Shown here in pieces: positions 17,572-26,518 of a stretch of DNA of 64,000 bases (its first letter is position 1; every line of letters starts with the position of its first letter). Under the pieces are notes generated by a model. That model was not told where the DNA came from, did not search any database, and worked only from the letters and a program-made list of their open reading frames with translations. The stretch lies in the NCBI GenBank assembly GCA_013289715.1, contig JABCZJ010000017.1, positions 1 to 64,000 of the forward strand, read 5' to 3'. The position numbers were made by a program, and so were the translations under genes. The DNA comes from Acidobacteriota bacterium. GTDB lineage: Bacteria > Acidobacteriota > Terriglobia > Acidiferrales > UBA7541.

Positions 17572-18375
17572 TTATGCGGATTTTGCCTTCTGCGCGTCAG
17601 GTTCACGCTTCGCTTGCAATGATTTCACGAGAGCGGCCGACGACGCTCCTTCGAGCGACAGTCCGTAGCCGACTTCCCGCACGATGCGCTCCTTCAACGG
17701 TTGCATAAAGTGGATGCGTGTGTTGCGGCGCGTCACTTCCGGGGCCTTCAGGTAGAGCTCCGCCAATTCCCGCGCCCGGCTGAGCGCCTTACCGTTCGGC
17801 ACAACTTCGGCAACCACTCCCCATTCGTGTGCAGTACGCGCCGGGAGCGGCTGTGGGTTCAGCAGGAACGCCTCCGCTCGTCCCGCCCCAGCGCGATAAC
17901 TCCAGGTGGTAAAGATTCCGTCGCCGGGCGCAACGCCCGCGGAGAAGTGGGCCACATCCTGGAAGGTCGCACCTTCGGCCGCCACAATTACGCTGGCAAG
18001 TAGCGCGTAGTCTGAATGCACATGGGCACGTCCCTCGATAGCCGCGATGACCGGCACTCGTATGTTGGCTATGTTTTCCAAAACCTGAACACCTTCGTCA
18101 TGAACCTGACTCCAGACGCCGGGATCGGTGACATCGCCGAAAGAGGACCAATCGACATCCGTAATGAACCCCCCACCTGCGCCCGTCAGGATTACGATCT
18201 TGTTCGCCCTATCTTGCGCAATCCGGTAGAAGGCATCGACAAATTCCGTGTGAGATTGCGCGGTCATGACGAACGGTCCGCCGTTGTTGTGGAATTCAGC
18301 AACCAGCACACCTTTGTCATCGCGTGTCAGTTTTAGGTTGTGATAAGCAGTAAGGTAGTCATTTTGAAGTTGCAT
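17572..18375 (-). CDS. Crotonase-fold hydrolase, 6-oxocamphor-hydrolase-like
   Basis: A 267-residue enoyl-CoA hydratase/isomerase-superfamily protein. The oxyanion-hole region (AAIEGRAHVHSDYALLASVI) lacks the usual GGG. The stretch ATFQDVAHFSAGVAPGDGIF resembles the active-site region of 6-oxocamphor hydrolase, where a His and an Asp take part in retro-Claisen cleavage of beta-diketones; both (AHF and PGDG) are present here. So a C-C bond hydrolase acting on a free diketone is a better guess than a CoA enzyme. CDS start chosen at 18375 because GAGGAG lies just upstream. It follows the amidohydrolase gene by 22 bases and is likely co-transcribed. Confidence 0.82.
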   Translation of the reverse strand: MQLQNDYLTAYHNLKLTRDDKGVLVAEFHNNGGPFVMTAQSHTEFVDAFYRIAQDRANKIVILTGAGGGFITDVDWSSFGDVTDPGVWSQVHDEGVQVLENIANIRVPVIAAIEGRAHVHSDYALLASVIVAAEGATFQDVAHFSAGVAPGDGIFTTWSYRAGAGRAEAFLLNPQPLPARTAHEWGVVAEVVPNGKALSRARELAELYLKAPEVTRRNTRIHFMQPLKERIVREVGYGLSLEGASSAALVKSLQAKREPDAQKAKSA

Positions 18376-18397
18376 CGTATTCTCCTCTCCGTTTTGT

Positions 18398-20230
18398 TCA
18401 AAACGCGAAGCAATCGCACCCCAACTCCCATAGCCCAAGCTCACCCAGCACCGGCAGCTGCCACCCGTTTTCATTCCGCGTATGACCGGTTGCCTGGCAA
18501 CTCGAGGCAGAATGGGATGCGCCTAGAGCTTGGTTTGACCTCTTTGCGTACCCGCCGTACTCTTTAACAGGAGACCAGTCCGGACTGACCGGGAGCGCCT
18601 GTGGTGCGAGTTTCGAGAATTCCGCGGTGGCATAAACGATTTTTCCACCGACGATTGTGAGTACCGATTCCAGATGCTTGATCTCTTCTTCCGGAACGGA
18701 AAAATAGTCTGCGGAAAGCACGGCAAGATCCGCCAGCTGCCCGGGGGCGAGCGCTCCCTTCTTTCCTTCTTCCGTTGAAAACCAGCTGCTTCCGGCGGTG
18801 TAAAGCTTGAGAGCTTCAGACCGGTCGAGGCGGTTTTCTTCTGGATAAAGGCTTAGGCCGCCGACCGTCTTACCCGTAATGAGCCAGTGGAGCGAAACGA
18901 ACGGATTGTAACTGGACACCCTGGTGGCGTCCGTGCCCGCGCCAACTGGAATGCCCATCTCGAGCATCCTCCGGACGGGAGGCGTACGGTTCGCTTGTTG
19001 CGCGCCGTAACGCTCGACAAAGTATTCGCCCTGGAAAGCCATTCGATTTTGCACGGCAATGCCGCCGCCCAACTTCTTGATGCGCTCCAGGTTGCGATCT
19101 GTAATTGTCTCGCAGTGATCGAAGAACCAGTGCAGGCCTTCGAACGGAATCTCGCGATTCACTTCTTCGTATACGTCGAGGGCGCGTGAAATCGTCTCGT
19201 TGTAGGTGGCGTGCATTCGGAACGGCCAACGGTTCTCGACCAGATGCCGAATCACTGCCTTCAGTTCGCTTTCCATGACTGGAGCCATGTCCGGACGAGC
19301 CACGAGGAAATCCTCGAAATCCGCGGCGGAGAAAACCAGCATCTCACCCGCTCCGTTCACGCGGTAAAACTCGTCGCCCGCGCCCGGCTTGGTCAGTTTC
19401 GTCCAGTTCTGGAAGTCGCTAAGCTCCTGCTTCGGCTTCTGCGTAAACAGGTTGTAGGCGAGGCGAATCGACAGCTCACCATTGCGATGCAGTTCGTTCA
19501 CGACGCCATAGTCGTCGGGATAGTTCTGGAAGCCACCGCCGGCGTCAATCACGCTGGTAAGGCCAAAGCGGTTGAGTTCCCGGAAAAAGAGCCGCGAGGA
19601 GTTGAGCTGGTCCTCGCGCGACAGCTTCGGTCCCCTAGCCAGTGTGGAATAAAGGATATTCGCGTTGGGTTTTGCGATAAGCAGACCGGTGAGATTTCCG
19701 CGCGAATCCCGCTGCACTTCTCCGGCAGGAAATTCCGGCGAGTCCTTGCCGTAGCCGACGGCGCGCAGGGCCGCCGCATTCAACAACGCACGGTCGTACA
19801 GGTGAAGAACAAAGACCGGGGTATCGGGAGCCGCTGCGTTGATTTCATCCAGGGTAGGCATGCGTCGTTCCGCAAATTGGAATTCCGTCCAGCCTCCGAT
19901 CACCCGTACCCACTGGGGCGCGGGCGTTCGTGCAGCTTGCTCCTTGAGCATACGTAAAGCGTCTGCGAGGGAAGACACTCCATCCCAGCGGAGCTCCATG
20001 TTGTAATTCAGGCCGCCGCGGATGGGGTGCATGTGTGAATCATTGAGCCCGGGGATCACCGTTCGACCCCTGCCGTCGATGACTTTGGTTTCTGGGCCGC
20101 GCTGCCGAAGAATCTCGTCGTTTTTTCCCGTGCCGATGATCTTGCCATTGCCGATGGCGACCGCTTCGACAAAGGACGGAACACCGTTCGTCGCAATCTT
20201 CGCATTGTGAATGATCGTTTCCGCAGACAT
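18398..20230 (-). CDS. YtcJ-type amidohydrolase
   Basis: A 610-residue amidohydrolase-3 family protein. Metal-binding signs are the HxH in GLNDSHMHP (about residues 65-69), a His in PFRMHATYNE, His in LHWFFDHCET, and the Asp of PVGAGTDATR. The N-terminal and C-terminal parts (IIHNAKIATNG; GALAPGQLADLAVLS) form the usual composite beta-sandwich. The last ~45 residues after SPDWSPVKEYGG are not typical and may be extra. AAGGAGG precedes the start. The substrate is unknown; it would hydrolyse an amide, imide or similar bond. It lies between the isochorismatase-type hydrolase (upstream) and the crotonase-like gene. Confidence 0.85.
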   Translation of the reverse strand: MSAETIIHNAKIATNGVPSFVEAVAIGNGKIIGTGKNDEILRQRGPETKVIDGRGRTVIPGLNDSHMHPIRGGLNYNMELRWDGVSSLADALRMLKEQAARTPAPQWVRVIGGWTEFQFAERRMPTLDEINAAAPDTPVFVLHLYDRALLNAAALRAVGYGKDSPEFPAGEVQRDSRGNLTGLLIAKPNANILYSTLARGPKLSREDQLNSSRLFFRELNRFGLTSVIDAGGGFQNYPDDYGVVNELHRNGELSIRLAYNLFTQKPKQELSDFQNWTKLTKPGAGDEFYRVNGAGEMLVFSAADFEDFLVARPDMAPVMESELKAVIRHLVENRWPFRMHATYNETISRALDVYEEVNREIPFEGLHWFFDHCETITDRNLERIKKLGGGIAVQNRMAFQGEYFVERYGAQQANRTPPVRRMLEMGIPVGAGTDATRVSSYNPFVSLHWLITGKTVGGLSLYPEENRLDRSEALKLYTAGSSWFSTEEGKKGALAPGQLADLAVLSADYFSVPEEEIKHLESVLTIVGGKIVYATAEFSKLAPQALPVSPDWSPVKEYGGYAKRSNQALGASHSASSCQATGHTRNENGWQLPVLGELGLWELGCDCFAF

Positions 20231-20303
20231 AACAACCTCCTTCTACAATTGAAATCGGATTCTGATTCTGGAGGGCAGCGGACTCGCCTGCCCTTCCAAT
20301 TCG

Positions 20304-21011
20304 CTATTTGTGCGCGGCTGCCGCGAGTGGAACTGCGTATTCTGCAAACTTCGTTGCCGGCAATCCGTGCACCATGGTGTAGGCGTATTCGACCCCGACG
20401 CCGTAGGCACCGAAGTGTGTCTTCACGATGTCCATGACCGCGTCATAGGTTCCCGTCAGAGACCAATCGCGCTGCCATTCGAGCATCGTGGAAAGAGCCG
20501 TTACGGGCTTTGCGCCCGCTTGAATCACACGCTTCATCGCGTTGTCATGCGCCAGCTGGCTGACGTCGCCGCAGCAATCCTCGACGACGTAGACTTCGTA
20601 ACCGTCCTGTATCGCCTGTACCGTCGGGAGAGCTACGCAGGTTTCCGTCCACAGTCCGGACAAAACGATCTTCTTGCGTCCGGTTTTCTCGATCGCTGCC
20701 ACGAAGTTCTTGTCATCCCAGGAGTTCATCGACGAGCGCTCGATGGGTTCTTGGCCCGGGAAAACCGCCCGGAGCTGGGGCCACATATTTCCGCTGAAAG
20801 ACTTCGTTTCGACAGTCGAGAGTACAACCGGCAGTTCGAACACCCTCGTAGCCTTTGCGAGTGCGATCACGCTGTTGATAATTGACTGGCGATCGATGTT
20901 GCTTACCCCGAAAAGCATTTGTGGCTGATGGTCGATAAACGCCACAACGCAATTGTCCGGTGTCAATAACCCCTTTTCACTACGCTTTGGACCGACATTG
21001 TTTTGACTCAT
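20304..21011 (-). CDS. Isochorismatase-family cysteine hydrolase (YcaC-like)
   Basis: A 235-residue protein of the isochorismatase-like fold. The catalytic Asp is in VVAFIDHQPQMLFG (Asp27) and the nucleophilic Cys in LSGLWTETCVALPT; a Lys (GRKKIVL) sits just before it. The family cleaves amides or esters; YcaC-like members have unknown substrates. GGAGGAATGAAAT precedes the ATG. It heads the minus-strand catabolic block. A truncated second copy lies upstream at 21155-21301, and an HxlR regulator is divergent from both. Confidence 0.88.
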   Translation of the reverse strand: MSQNNVGPKRSEKGLLTPDNCVVAFIDHQPQMLFGVSNIDRQSIINSVIALAKATRVFELPVVLSTVETKSFSGNMWPQLRAVFPGQEPIERSSMNSWDDKNFVAAIEKTGRKKIVLSGLWTETCVALPTVQAIQDGYEVYVVEDCCGDVSQLAHDNAMKRVIQAGAKPVTALSTMLEWQRDWSLTGTYDAVMDIVKTHFGAYGVGVEYAYTMVHGLPATKFAEYAVPLAAAAHK

Positions 21012-21154
21012 ATTTCATTCCTCCATTGAAGTGACTACGCTTACGGAATCGCTCTCGAACCTCGACAGACCCAGAAGTTCACGGCCCACTCGCCGCAATG
21101 GCCGAGCTTTTGAAAAAGGCCAGCGCGTCTGGTAAATCTCAGACGGTTCATATT

Positions 21155-21301
21155 TCAACCAATGAGTTTCATCAAGCTGCCGAGCTTCGCAAGCATGGCG
21201 GTGTTGGCCCGCAGCTGGGCCACGTCGAGATCCTTGGCGACTTGAAACAGCCTTGATGGCTGGTCAAGCAAAAGCAGAACGGTATCCGCCGCATTGATTC
21301 G
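21155..21301 (-). pseudogene. Truncated N-terminal fragment of a second isochorismatase-family hydrolase
   Basis: The minus strand encodes RINAADTVLLLLDQPSRLFQ, then VAKDLDVAQLRANTAMLAKL, and stops after GSLMKLIG. This closely resembles the first 45-50 residues of YcaC-like hydrolases (typically INxxDTVLLLLDxQxGLFQ and AELRxNTxALAKLA), with the catalytic Asp still there (LLLLDQ). The catalytic Cys half, about 150 residues, is missing, and upstream of it the frame does not look coding. It is a dead partial gene, perhaps the original target of the neighbouring HxlR regulator. Confidence 0.7.
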
Positions 21302-21553
21302 TGCCTTTCGCCGCCGGGCCCGTGGTCTACCCCGTCGCGTATTGAGTTCGTGCTCGGTTCGAAGCGGGTCCTTTTTTGGTTCGTTCAGTTCAGTCTCTCT
21401 TGTTCTGTTACTGATAATCGCGCACGAGTCGATGCGCACACTCCGTTCCATCGCGTAACATTGGTCCCACGTACGGGTCGTACGCCGCGATGTTCGTACC
21501 CGCTCGAGGCTTTCGTTTCCACGCATCTTGCGTTTTTCCGTTCCCGTGTGCGA

Positions 21554-21582
21554 TTGAGATACAGTTCGTGTTGTACTATAAG
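21554..21582 (+). promoter_or_regulatory. Sigma-70-type promoter of the HxlR regulator
   Basis: TTGAGA (21554-21559), a 17-base spacer, and TATAAG (21577-21582) lie 48 bases before the HxlR start codon. Inverted pieces GATACC (about 21585) and GGTATC (about 21621) flank the start region and could be an autoregulatory site. Confidence 0.6.
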
Positions 21583-21629
21583 AGGGATACCAGTCACCAA
21601 ATGGATATCTGGTTTCATGGGGTATCGAA

Positions 21630-21974
21630 ATGAGCGCCAAACGAATTGTCAGCCGCTGTCCAATCGAGGAACTGATCGCACTCATCGGCGGCCGCTGGAA
21701 ACCGGTGATTCTCTGGTGGCTTTTTAGCAGCAAGGAGCCGCTTCGATTCAAGGTGCTCCGCGAAAGGATGCCTCGAATTTCGCAAAAGGTTCTGACGCAA
21801 CAGTTGCGTGAGCTGGAGCGAGATGAACTCGTAAAAAGAGAGTTGTTCGCGGAAATGCCCGTGCGAGTGGAATATTCGCTAACCGGTTTCGGAGCAAAAC
21901 TGCAGCCTGTCTTGCAGGTGCTCGACTCCTGGTCGCGCAAATATGTCATACCAAGAAAAAACTCCATACGATGA
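21630..21974 (+). CDS. HxlR-family transcriptional regulator
   Basis: A 114-residue winged-helix protein of the HxlR type: CPIEELIALIGGRWKPVILW at the start with the hallmark Cys followed by the GGRW motif, then LRFKVLRERMPRISQKVLTQ as recognition helix and the wing VEYSLTGFG. HxlR proteins often sense electrophiles or aldehydes through that Cys. It is divergent from the isochorismatase/amidohydrolase block and probably controls it. A good promoter lies upstream; the ribosome site is weak (GGGGTATC). Confidence 0.9.
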   Translation: MSAKRIVSRCPIEELIALIGGRWKPVILWWLFSSKEPLRFKVLRERMPRISQKVLTQQLRELERDELVKRELFAEMPVRVEYSLTGFGAKLQPVLQVLDSWSRKYVIPRKNSIR

Positions 21975-22897
21975 TGTCTCCCCGCGCGCTAACAACGGCA
22001 ATCAGCAACCTTGAACTCAACCTTGGTATCCATGGCCGCACCGGAAGCGATGGCGACCAGGCAGTTCCGAGTCGTGTGCACGACGGTTCCTCTTCGATTT
22101 CCACCTCGATCACCCAAGCGAGGCGCGAGATCGAGTGGCCGGGAAAGTTGTCGAGGTGCCATCCGTTTACGATCTCCGGATGGTCAGCCTTTCTGTCTGT
22201 GGCCTATGCCCGCAGTGCACCTCGTCATCCAAATGCCTTCTTAATTTAGTTTGCTGAAACGAGGAGCGTTATCTTCCCGCCTTGGTTTCGAAGTCAAGAA
22301 TCGCTGTCAAGCTGTTGACAATTGCTAACGCATGGACGGACCTGCCGAAAGTCAAACTCAACTGTGTCTCTCGCAGCCAACTGTCGCATGCTTGTACTCC
22401 ACCCCGGTTCGAGATGCAGCTCGAGCGAATATTGGCAAGCCTCAGCAACCTGAAACCGAGAGCAACGGTTTAGCTCACAGCGATTTGTCTGCGACGCCTA
22501 TTTGGAGATGGATCGTCTAGCTTCGCTGGGCTCGGAAACGAGATACTGAGTCTCGGAAAGCATCGTGAACGGAGGAAACGCTTAAGTGCTAATGCGCTCG
22601 GGGCAAAGGCTAAGATGTCAGAGAAGGTGGTTCGTCGCGAGTTTCGATTCGTGCAGAACGGAAAGTTTGGAGAGGGAAACCGGCTTGGCCGGCGCCATCG
22701 CCAGATCGTCGACTCTGATCTTCTCCTCGATGTGAGGTTCGTCCTACGTACTTCCACGGGCGCATTTTCGTGCCAATGGTTGAAGGGCGCAGCCTGCTGG
22801 AGTAACTTATCTACTCTCGCGCGATCTGGGCAGGCCTCAGACCAGCGCTCAAGGGTCTTAGCGGCAATTTTGGCAAGCATGGAGTGTTGAAAGGTAA
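21975..22897. other. Gene-poor stretch, nothing recognised
   Basis: About 920 bases with short frames only. A minus-strand reading at about 22230-22000 (NGWHLDNFPGHSISRLAWVI and neighbours) looks mildly protein-like but has no start and no family match. The last 300 bases presumably hold the promoter of the next regulator, but I cannot pick a clear -35/-10 pair. Confidence 0.4.
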
Positions 22898-24298
22898 ATG
22901 AACACCGTCGCTCAGCTGCGTGCCGACGCTTCCACCGCTGATGAGTCACACGACGCGCGCATGGAGTTGGTGGCTGACGGCGCGAGCGAAGGCTTGCAAC
23001 CCGAACCGATAGACGATTCCTGGCGAAGGTGTTTGCGCGACTTTCGTGTTGACCCAAAGAGCAGCTCAGTACCGCACCTGCTCACAGAGCGTGAGCTCAG
23101 GATCTCTCGCGAACCCCTGCATCGCTTTCTACTCCAGGCCCAAGAAGAGATAGACCGCCTCTATGCCATTGTTCGCCCGCAGTCTTACGTAGTTCTCTTG
23201 TGCAACAGCGATGGAGTCGCCATTCACCATCGTGGCGACGTGAGCAAGGAGCACGAGTTCAAACAGTGGGGTATATGGCTGGGTGGCGTCTGGTCGGAGC
23301 GGGTCGAAGGCACAAACGGTATCGGCACCTGCATCACCGATCGACGGCCGATCCTCGTGCATTGTGCCGAGCATTTTCGCAGCCGTCACACCCGGTTGAG
23401 TTGCGCGGGCGCGCCGATCTTCGATCCGCAGGGAGGTTTGCTGGCGGTGCTAGATGTTTCCAAACTGCACCAGCAATCTGACGATCAGTCATTTCCGCTG
23501 TTGCTCCAGACGGTGATCGTCTCCGCGCGAGCCATCGAGGAACGCATTTTTCGTGAGCATTTTCAGCATTGCTGGATTCTGGCGGCTGCCCCAGCAGACG
23601 ATTTGGAATCATCTCTGCTCCTTGCGATTGACGACCAGCAATTTATTATTGGCGCCGACCAAGCCGCTCGGAAGTTTCTCGCTCTGAGCGACAAAAGCCT
23701 CGCGGCCGGAATTCCCTTGTCTGCTGCGTTCGTGTATGACCGTTCAGTCTTCCGCCGCACAGCCGACCGGGACATTCCGATACGCCTAACGAGTGCCCTT
23801 GGTGACGGACGCAGATGGTCGGCATTGCTTACGCCATCATTGAGCCGGCTAAAGGTCGCGCGCAGCCGGGCGGAAGCAGTGGTTCACTCGCGGCCAAGAA
23901 TTAGTACTTTAGGGGATTTGATGGTGGCCGCGGCGCCCGAACCCAGTCGTGGCGGCTTGTCGCCAGCCGTGACGCGCCGCATCTGCGACTATATTGAAGG
24001 CCATCTCGATGAAAAGATGCGCCTCGACGGACTGGCCGCTCTGGCAGGGCTTTCTACCGACCATTTTGCCCGCGCATTCCATCAGTCGGTGGGGGTGCCG
24101 CCGCACACGTATCTGTTGCGGCGGCGCTTGGAACAGGTGGAACAGATGCTGCGGGAAACACATGCTCCGTTGTCGGAAATAGCCCTGGCGACTGGTTTTT
24201 CTGACCAAAGCCATCTCGCGCGGCACTTCCGGCGATGGGCTGGAATGTCCCCGCGCCAGGTCCGCTGGACGGAAGGAAACCGCATCCTCACGACGTAA
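22898..24298 (+). CDS. GAF-sensor AraC-family regulator with AcoR-like N-terminus
   Basis: A 466-residue regulator. Residues ~40-215 resemble the sensor part of AcoR-type sigma-54 activators: DDSWRRCLRDF, then a GAF domain with WSERVEGTNGIGTCITDRRP and AHFRSRHTRLSCAGAPIFDP. Instead of an AAA+ module, the C-terminus (~360-460) is an AraC-type double helix-turn-helix (LAALAGLSTDHFARAFHQSV; LSEIALATGFSDQSHLARHF). The central part is a degenerate PAS-like region. Such chimeras would sense a small ligand and act on sigma-70 promoters. AAAGG precedes the ATG. The next gene downstream is the sigma-54 activator lacking a sensor, so the two may act together. Confidence 0.85.
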   Translation: MNTVAQLRADASTADESHDARMELVADGASEGLQPEPIDDSWRRCLRDFRVDPKSSSVPHLLTERELRISREPLHRFLLQAQEEIDRLYAIVRPQSYVVLLCNSDGVAIHHRGDVSKEHEFKQWGIWLGGVWSERVEGTNGIGTCITDRRPILVHCAEHFRSRHTRLSCAGAPIFDPQGGLLAVLDVSKLHQQSDDQSFPLLLQTVIVSARAIEERIFREHFQHCWILAAAPADDLESSLLLAIDDQQFIIGADQAARKFLALSDKSLAAGIPLSAAFVYDRSVFRRTADRDIPIRLTSALGDGRRWSALLTPSLSRLKVARSRAEAVVHSRPRISTLGDLMVAAAPEPSRGGLSPAVTRRICDYIEGHLDEKMRLDGLAALAGLSTDHFARAFHQSVGVPPHTYLLRRRLEQVEQMLRETHAPLSEIALATGFSDQSHLARHFRRWAGMSPRQVRWTEGNRILTT

Positions 24299-24398
24299 AT
24301 CCATGCAAAAACAGTAGCCTAGCGATGTAAGATCGCCGACCACGGCAGGAACGTCTCCTCCAACCCCGGCGCGCCTAAGCCTATGATGGAGCCAAATT

Positions 24399-24433
24399 GT
24401 GATCCGGATCAGGATTCAATGTGATCCGGATCA
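24399..24433 (+). promoter_or_regulatory. Two identical palindromic operator-like sites
   Basis: GTGATCCGGATCA occurs at 24399-24411 and again at 24421-24433. The core TGATCCGGATCA is a perfect palindrome and the second copy extends to GTGATCCGGATCAC. The copies are 22 bases apart, two helical turns, so a dimeric regulator would sit on the same face. They lie about 90-125 bases before the leader reading frame and the sigma-54 activator gene. Confidence 0.65.
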
Positions 24434-24525
24434 CGGAAACATTCCAAACACGCCAAGTTTGTTCAAGACGACAGCAGACAGGCGGCGCCACAATCGGCGC
24501 GCATCACCGAAAGGAGGACAAGCCG

Positions 24526-24621
24526 ATGGAGCACGCCGAGGCCATTCAGGTTCAGCCAAACTCACACAACCATGGGGCCGACAAACTACGCAGAAGGGAG
24601 GAAGGCAATGGGCTTAAATAG
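24526..24621 (+). CDS. Short leader reading frame, 31 aa, before the sigma-54 activator
   Basis: An ATG with a strong ribosome site (AAAGGAGGA, 7-base spacing) opens a 31-codon frame: it starts MEHAEAIQVQPNSHNHGADK and ends RRREEGNGLK. It overlaps the start of the next gene (24608) in another frame and stops 14 bases inside it, so ribosomes finishing here could restart on that gene. The peptide is hydrophilic and matches nothing I know. It could be a real small protein, a translational-coupling leader, or chance; the ribosome site argues against chance. Confidence 0.5.
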   Translation: MEHAEAIQVQPNSHNHGADKLRRREEGNGLK

Positions 24622-25732
24622 TCTTACGTATCCTCTGCACCACGAGGACGCCAGGCCGAGAACCAATCGGGAGAGCACGCCTTACATCGACCGAACCGAG
24701 GAGACGGTGAGTTCGGGGGCCGGTTTCGAAGGCATCATTGGAAAAAGTTCGGTTCTCCGACGATTGCTGCAGATGGCCCGGACCGTGGCCGGGGGAGATT
24801 CGACTGTCCTCTTGCTGGGCGAGACTGGCACCGGCAAGGAACTCATCGCGCGCGCTATTCACGCTCTCAGTCCTCGCAACACTCGACCGTTCGTTAAGCT
24901 CAACTGTGCTGCCATTCCGACCGGGCTACTCGAAAGTGAACTGTTTGGCCATGAAAGGGGATCGTTCACCGGCGCCATCGCGCAGAAGATCGGCCGGCTT
25001 GAGGTAGCACATCAAGGCACGCTGTTCCTGGATGAAATCGGCGATATCCCGCTCGAGCTGCAGCCAAAGCTCCTTCGCGCCTTGCAGGAGCGTGAATTCG
25101 AACGCTTGGGAAGCACGCGGTCGCAGAAAGTTGACGTGCGCATTGTGGCCGCAACACATCGTGACCTGGAAGGAATGATACTGGAGAAGCAGTTTCGCAG
25201 CGATCTCTACTATCGCCTGAATGTGTTTCCGATCCACGTTCCTGCCTTGCGGGAGCGTCCGGAGGATATTTCGCTGTTGGTGCAGCATTTTGTACAACAA
25301 GCCACAGGAAGAATGCGCAAGACGATCGATACGGTCCCCTCGGAAACGATGGAGGCTCTGATTCATTACCGATGGCCTGGCAACATCCGGGAGTTGGAAA
25401 ACGTAATCGAACGCGCAGTGATTTTAAGTACCGGTCCTGTGCTGCGGCTTTCGCACCGGGACTTGAGATCTCGGATCGCGCCCAGTCAAAACACGGACCG
25501 CCATCAAACTCTGGAAGAGGTCGAGCGCAATCACATCCTGAAGACACTGAAAGAGACCAGGTGGGTTCTCTCCGGACCCAGCGGTGCCGCAGCCCGCTTG
25601 GGATTGAACCGCTCGACCTTGTATTTCAGGATGAAGAAGCTTGGCATCACCCGAAGCGTCGATTCCTGCACCAGTCCGCAGAGCGAGCCTGGCGCAATCC
25701 ACAATACCAGTACGCAAGCAGATCGCTTTTGA
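24608..25732 (+). CDS. Sigma-54-dependent activator, AAA+ and Fis-type HTH, no sensor domain
   Basis: A 374-residue enhancer-binding protein. After a ~40-residue N-terminus without a receiver, GAF or PAS domain comes the AAA+ module: Walker A GETGTGKE (71-78), the sigma-54 contact loop as GSFTGA (118-123; usually GAFTGA), Walker B GTLFLDE (137-143), and an arginine-finger region FRSDLYYRLNVFPIHVPALR. A Fis-type HTH closes it (GAAARLGLNRSTLYFRMKKL). Because no sensor is present it may be controlled by a partner protein or by its own synthesis. The start at 24608 is fixed by AAGGGAGGAAGG. It lies after the GAF/AraC regulator and the 31-codon leader. Confidence 0.9.
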   Translation: MGLNSLTYPLHHEDARPRTNRESTPYIDRTEETVSSGAGFEGIIGKSSVLRRLLQMARTVAGGDSTVLLLGETGTGKELIARAIHALSPRNTRPFVKLNCAAIPTGLLESELFGHERGSFTGAIAQKIGRLEVAHQGTLFLDEIGDIPLELQPKLLRALQEREFERLGSTRSQKVDVRIVAATHRDLEGMILEKQFRSDLYYRLNVFPIHVPALRERPEDISLLVQHFVQQATGRMRKTIDTVPSETMEALIHYRWPGNIRELENVIERAVILSTGPVLRLSHRDLRSRIAPSQNTDRHQTLEEVERNHILKTLKETRWVLSGPSGAAARLGLNRSTLYFRMKKLGITRSVDSCTSPQSEPGAIHNTSTQADRF

Positions 25733-26518
25733 TTGTGCTCCAGGGTAAGCGACACCACATGTTGCACTTATCTGATTTGACCTGCTTACCCGCAAAACAC
25801 GTGGTTCTCTGTAAATTTCAAGCAGCAAATGATCGTCGCAGACAAGTATTCTTCGGAAGTCATCAGTCGGCTTGCCATCCGTGCCACCACATTTGGGCCC
25901 GAAGCCGACTTGTCATCTGAGCGGTAGATTTTGAACACCCACGGCGAGAGAATTTAAGGAATTCGGATAAAACGAGCGAGCTTTCAGGGAGCCATATCAA
26001 TTCCTTCGCGTTCCCTGTCGCTGCGATTCAATGACTTAGTGTTTCTTTGCGTTCCTCGTAAGTGCTTGAAATCCCTGCTGCCGTCGTTTTCGATCACCAC
26101 CGCCCCTAACAACATCTTCTTGATTCTCTTGTGGGTGGCAAAACCAGTGCCGGCTACACGGAGCATCCGCAGCCCTGCTTCGCACTTTTCGTGGCGCGCG
26201 GAACATCCTTTCGCACCTTCCAAACGAACGCAGTGAGGCATGGCGGCTCTTGTGCGGTCGCCTCCGGCCCCATCACGGGTAGCGTTTGGAGGAAAGTGAC
26301 CCGCTCGGAAGCGCTATTGTAACGGCGAGAAACCGACCAAAGTCGTAGGACGACGGACGCGCTGGTGCGAATCGTTTGCACTGCACGACTCGCGCATCGG
26401 GATGCGATAGCATGATTCATGCGCCGCGACACAGTCGGCCACTCGGCCTTGTGCTGGAGAGCCTCGCAGTGACTCGAGCGCGCGATGGCCGATTGCAGTT
26501 CGAAGAAAGGACCTACAT
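25733..26518. other. Gene-poor stretch before the SDR gene
   Basis: About 790 bases with no recognisable gene. A minus-strand 85-codon frame (26241-25984) is moderately basic and has no ribosome site. No clear sigma-54 promoter (GG-N10-GC) tied to the neighbouring activator could be picked by eye. Confidence 0.4.

Noticed and set aside
21155..21967. 270-codon minus-strand gene
   Set aside because: Most of it is antisense to the HxlR gene; only the last ~48 codons have protein similarity, listed as a truncated isochorismatase fragment.
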